Shown here: piece by piece, positions 61,628 to 64,000 of the stretch
Layout: each line of letters starts with the position of its first letter
Numbering within the stretch: position 1 is the stretch's first letter
DNA from: Paenibacillus bovis
GTDB lineage: Bacteria; Bacillota; Bacilli; Bacillales; Bacillaceae_C
NCBI GenBank assembly: GCA_007679095.1
Contig: VEFU01000019.1
Location: 1 to 64,000, forward strand
Length of the DNA stretch: 64,000 nt
Reading direction: 5' to 3'
Made by a program: the position numbers and the translations under genes
The notes under the pieces: model-generated
Database searches by the model: none
What the model was told of the DNA's origin: nothing
The model's input: the letters and a program-made list of their open reading frames with translations, nothing else

Positions 61628-62058
61628 GGCGATTCCTCCTTCTTATATCCGTATATTTCGGATGCAGGAGTAGCTCCTGGACTGTAATCTTCTTGCGCAT
61701 AAATCTGAACATGTACGACCTTCAGATGTAAACTTTCCGGTGTTTCTGGAGTTAAACTTACATATGGAAAATACTGTTTTCCGTTTAGCTGAATTATCTC
61801 CATTTGATGATATATAGTACCATCAATAAGCTGATTATTTCCTGTATACACAGCAGAGTCATCACTTACTTCATTTAAAACCTTCTCAGCAATATTAATA
61901 GCAGTTAATCTATCTTCTGTTTTCGTAGAAAGTAACGTAGCTTGGCCAAAAAAACTTAAAAAATAAAGTAATACGAGAAATAAAATCGTAATAGATGCTA
62001 GTATTTCAATTAATGTTACTCCTTTATGATTTAGATATAGTTTCATGTTATCTCTCAT
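61624..62058 (-). CDS. Prepilin-type N-terminal methylation protein
   Basis: A 144-residue type IV prepilin-like protein. The leader HKG / VTLIEILASITILFLVLLYF cleaves after G13 with Glu at +5 (E18). A long membrane helix follows, then a soluble C-terminal part (INIAEKVLNEVSD). It resembles PulI/PilV minor pilins. The ATG at 62058 follows GGGTGAGAAT. Only 50 bp separate it from the divergent beta-helix pilin gene, and it leads the minus-strand pair. Confidence 0.8.
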   Translation of the reverse strand: MRDNMKLYLNHKGVTLIEILASITILFLVLLYFLSFFGQATLLSTKTEDRLTAINIAEKVLNEVSDDSAVYTGNNQLIDGTIYHQMEIIQLNGKQYFPYVSLTPETPESLHLKVVHVQIYAQEDYSPGATPASEIYGYKKEESP

Positions 62059-62108
62059 ATTCTCACCCTATATGAACAACATCATTTTTAAAGGCTCGGT
62101 GAATCATT

Positions 62109-63476
62109 ATGTGTAAAAGGTACATATCACAGCAAGAAGGAATAACACTCATAGAACTCCTAGCAGCATTGGCAATTACGAGTCTAATCATTATCCTTTC
62201 TTTCAGTGTACTCACTTCAACTTTTAAATTCAATGATAAGAGCCAAGCCCATATTAATTTAAGACAAGAAGCTAATATTCTTATCACTAATATTAGAAAG
62301 CATCATCAAAAACAAGAACCAGTTTGTTATGAACAATTGGAGCAATTGCTTAGTAGTGCACAAATATTAGACTCCACATTATGGCTTGATAAAAAAGAAT
62401 TTAGAGAAGGTAATTGCTGGGAACCAATTCCTAGCACTGGGGGGATTCCTGATTTACCAGTTACCTTTACTTTAACAGACCCATCACAAAGATATCAGTT
62501 TGAAATAGACACAATCATTGATGGGTACAGTCGAAATGAAATAAGTGTCGATATCCCAAATCAACCCCCTGTAGATGATAATTTTTATGAGCAAATAAAA
62601 AATAATAATGTGTTTATTTATGGTTCTGATTTCGGAATTTATGGTTCAACACCTGTTGATAATGCCACCAATCAACACGGGACTATTTTTATAAGCAATC
62701 TGAATCAAGGAAATCTACTTTTTACCGGTAATAACGAAGTCTCCGTATCCAATATTTATATTAATAAAAAGGGGCAAGAGATTATATTTAGGAGTAGTAC
62801 TAAATTAGGGGCGAAAAATACTACCGATATCGTGCGAATCGAAGGTAATGTTCAACTCAATAATGGAGGCTCTCGAATCTATGCAAATACAGTTTATATA
62901 GATGGAAACGTAACATTTGGAAGTAGTGCCATTATTGATGCAAGGAAAGTCATTATTACTGGGGACGTTACTTTTAAAAACTGGGATGCTTATATTTTAG
63001 CGGATGAAGTATATATAGGTGGTAAAGTAGTTGAAAGGCAAGTGAATATTGTTGGTGTGCGAAAAAAATGGGATGAACTAGATAACGGGAATATACCAAA
63101 AAGTCTTCATTTATCCTCCCCTTCCTTTCACGAAGATAGCTGGTATATGGAAAACGGATATGAAGTAAGAACAAATGGGGATCTTTCTGATGGTAGCAAG
63201 ATTTATTCTCATTCAAATTTTACTGCTAAAGATTGGCATCCTGACACTAGTAATGTGACCATTGTTAGTAAGGGAGATATTGATATTAGAAATTTTGGTG
63301 GTAGTCAACTTACTGGTATTCTCTTTGCGCCACAAGGAAAAGTAACCTTCAACGGGGGAGCTTTTAGAGGTGTTGTCATCGCTAGAGATGGGTTTTTCAC
63401 TGAATCGAATCCGTCCATTACTTTCACAAACGTGTCTGAATTCATTAACAACCCTGAACGCGCACCATTCAAATAA
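62109..63476 (+). CDS. Prepilin-like protein with a long beta-helix-type passenger
   Basis: A 455-residue protein. The N-terminus is a prepilin leader (SQQEG / ITLIELLAALAITSLIIIL; cleavage after G11, E16 at +5) and a pilin helix to about 70, and a linker region follows to about 150. The C-terminal two-thirds (about 160-440) has short repeating beta-strands (NVQLNNGGSRIYANTVYIDG, then NVTFGSSAIIDARKVIITGD and VTFKNWDAYILADEVYIGG) with spacing of a right-handed beta-helix, as in bactofilin or polymer-forming domains. Known pilins are about 120-200 residues, so the passenger is a large addition. It may form a surface-exposed fibre tip or adhesin; the function is unknown. GGTGA lies before the ATG. 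Confidence 0.8.
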   Translation: MCKRYISQQEGITLIELLAALAITSLIIILSFSVLTSTFKFNDKSQAHINLRQEANILITNIRKHHQKQEPVCYEQLEQLLSSAQILDSTLWLDKKEFREGNCWEPIPSTGGIPDLPVTFTLTDPSQRYQFEIDTIIDGYSRNEISVDIPNQPPVDDNFYEQIKNNNVFIYGSDFGIYGSTPVDNATNQHGTIFISNLNQGNLLFTGNNEVSVSNIYINKKGQEIIFRSSTKLGAKNTTDIVRIEGNVQLNNGGSRIYANTVYIDGNVTFGSSAIIDARKVIITGDVTFKNWDAYILADEVYIGGKVVERQVNIVGVRKKWDELDNGNIPKSLHLSSPSFHEDSWYMENGYEVRTNGDLSDGSKIYSHSNFTAKDWHPDTSNVTIVSKGDIDIRNFGGSQLTGILFAPQGKVTFNGGAFRGVVIARDGFFTESNPSITFTNVSEFINNPERAPFK

Positions 63477-63493
63477 CTATAGTAATGATATAG

Positions 63494-63538
63494 AGGCTAG
63501 GTATTTATCCATATGCGATAGTGCCTAGCTTTGTTTTT
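63494..63538 (+). terminator. Terminator of the beta-helix pilin gene
   Basis: Arms GCTAGG / CCTAGC with a 20-base loop, followed by TTTGTTTTT. Confidence 0.6.
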
Positions 63539-63569
63539 GATGGTATGATAGGTAACGGGGGTAGATGGA

Positions 63570-64000
63570 ATGGATACAATTATATTTGATGTAGATGATA
63601 CGTTATATGATCAAGTATTATCTTTCAAAAGAACATGCGAAAAAATGTTACCGGAATATATCACAAATATCGATTTAGATAAACTGTACATTACAAGTAG
63701 AAAATATAGCGATGAATTGTTTGATAAGCAAGTTGCTGGTGAATTAACGGTTAGAGAAATGCATATTAGAAGAATTAAAGATGCATGTGCTGAATACGGA
63801 ATTGAAATTAGTGATCAAAAAGCAATCGAATTTCAAGAAGCGTATGTAGAAGAACAACAGAAAATAACGTTATTCGATGAAGTTGTTGAGTTACTGGAAA
63901 CTCTTCAGCACACAAAACAGCTGGCAGTGCTAACAAATGGTTCTCATGGACATCAAGCCATGAAGATCAAACAATTGAACTTATCAAAATGGATTCCGGA
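63570..64000 (+). CDS. HAD family hydrolase, 5' part (runs off the right edge)
   Basis: The first 143 codons of a haloacid dehalogenase-type phosphatase. The catalytic motif I is IIFDVDDTLYD at residues 4-14 (nucleophile Asp and the general acid two residues later), followed by a helical cap region and motif II LAVLTNGSHGHQ. The gene is interrupted by the window end before motifs III and IV. The group includes pyrimidine 5'-nucleotidases and similar YjjG-like phosphatases; the substrate cannot be told. GGGGG lies before the ATG. Confidence 0.85.
   Translation, partial: MDTIIFDVDDTLYDQVLSFKRTCEKMLPEYITNIDLDKLYITSRKYSDELFDKQVAGELTVREMHIRRIKDACAEYGIEISDQKAIEFQEAYVEEQQKITLFDEVVELLETLQHTKQLAVLTNGSHGHQAMKIKQLNLSKWIP

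Overview
The window is low-GC Firmicute DNA of Bacillaceae type. Supporting signs are strong AGGAGG-like ribosome sites, frequent TTG and GTG starts, T-tailed terminators, CcpA-type cre motifs, a sortase and NPxTG wall-anchoring signals, and dispersed GC-rich repeats common in Bacillus, Oceanobacillus and Gracilibacillus relatives. The exact genus is inference. No rRNA, tRNA or CRISPR array was seen.

Left edge (1-4.5 kb): the start of an IS200/IS605-type tnpB has landed in a small ATPase gene. Next come a GNAT acetyltransferase and a MoxR / DUF58 / DUF4129-like operon that ends in an uncalled 57-residue membrane protein.

Central locus (4.6-40 kb, almost all minus strand): this reads as a Gram-positive utilisation locus for alpha-1,6-glucan (dextran or isomalto-oligosaccharides). 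It holds a ROK repressor, a SusB-like GH97 glucosidase with extra binding domains, a class B sortase with two NPxTG-anchored carbohydrate-binding-like proteins, a GH66 enzyme without a signal peptide, and a YesMN-like two-component system with its own binding lipoprotein. A patch of nested repeats and IS remnants at 19.5-20.4 kb splits the locus. On its right are a membrane-anchored GH66, a GH13 oligo-1,6-glucosidase, two Gfo/Idh/MocA oxidoreductases and a ThuA-like protein. These are preceded by an eight-gene transport block: a lipoprotein binding protein, a membrane-anchored binding protein fused to two carbohydrate-binding-like domains, two complete permease pairs, an NHL-TPR-Yip1 membrane protein and a DUF5696 protein. 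The transport block starts at a promoter with a cre site. The model, which is inference, is surface capture, extracellular cutting by GH66, import through one or two CUT1 importers energised by an ATPase encoded elsewhere, and intracellular cutting by GH66 and GH13, possibly with an oxidative ThuA/Gfo side route.

Right part (40-64 kb): serC; a 52-bp tandem repeat array; an AI-2E family exporter; a sulfur block (ssu-type transporter, two LLM monooxygenases and a flavin reductase, a LysR regulator, a TcyP-like cystine transporter); several oxidoreductases, two of the small genes here being broken; an alpha/beta hydrolase; a coat-like small protein; an Fe-S repair gene (RIC/ScdA) with a perfect FNR box; a set of prepilin-like genes, one with a beta-helix-like passenger; and the start of a HAD hydrolase.
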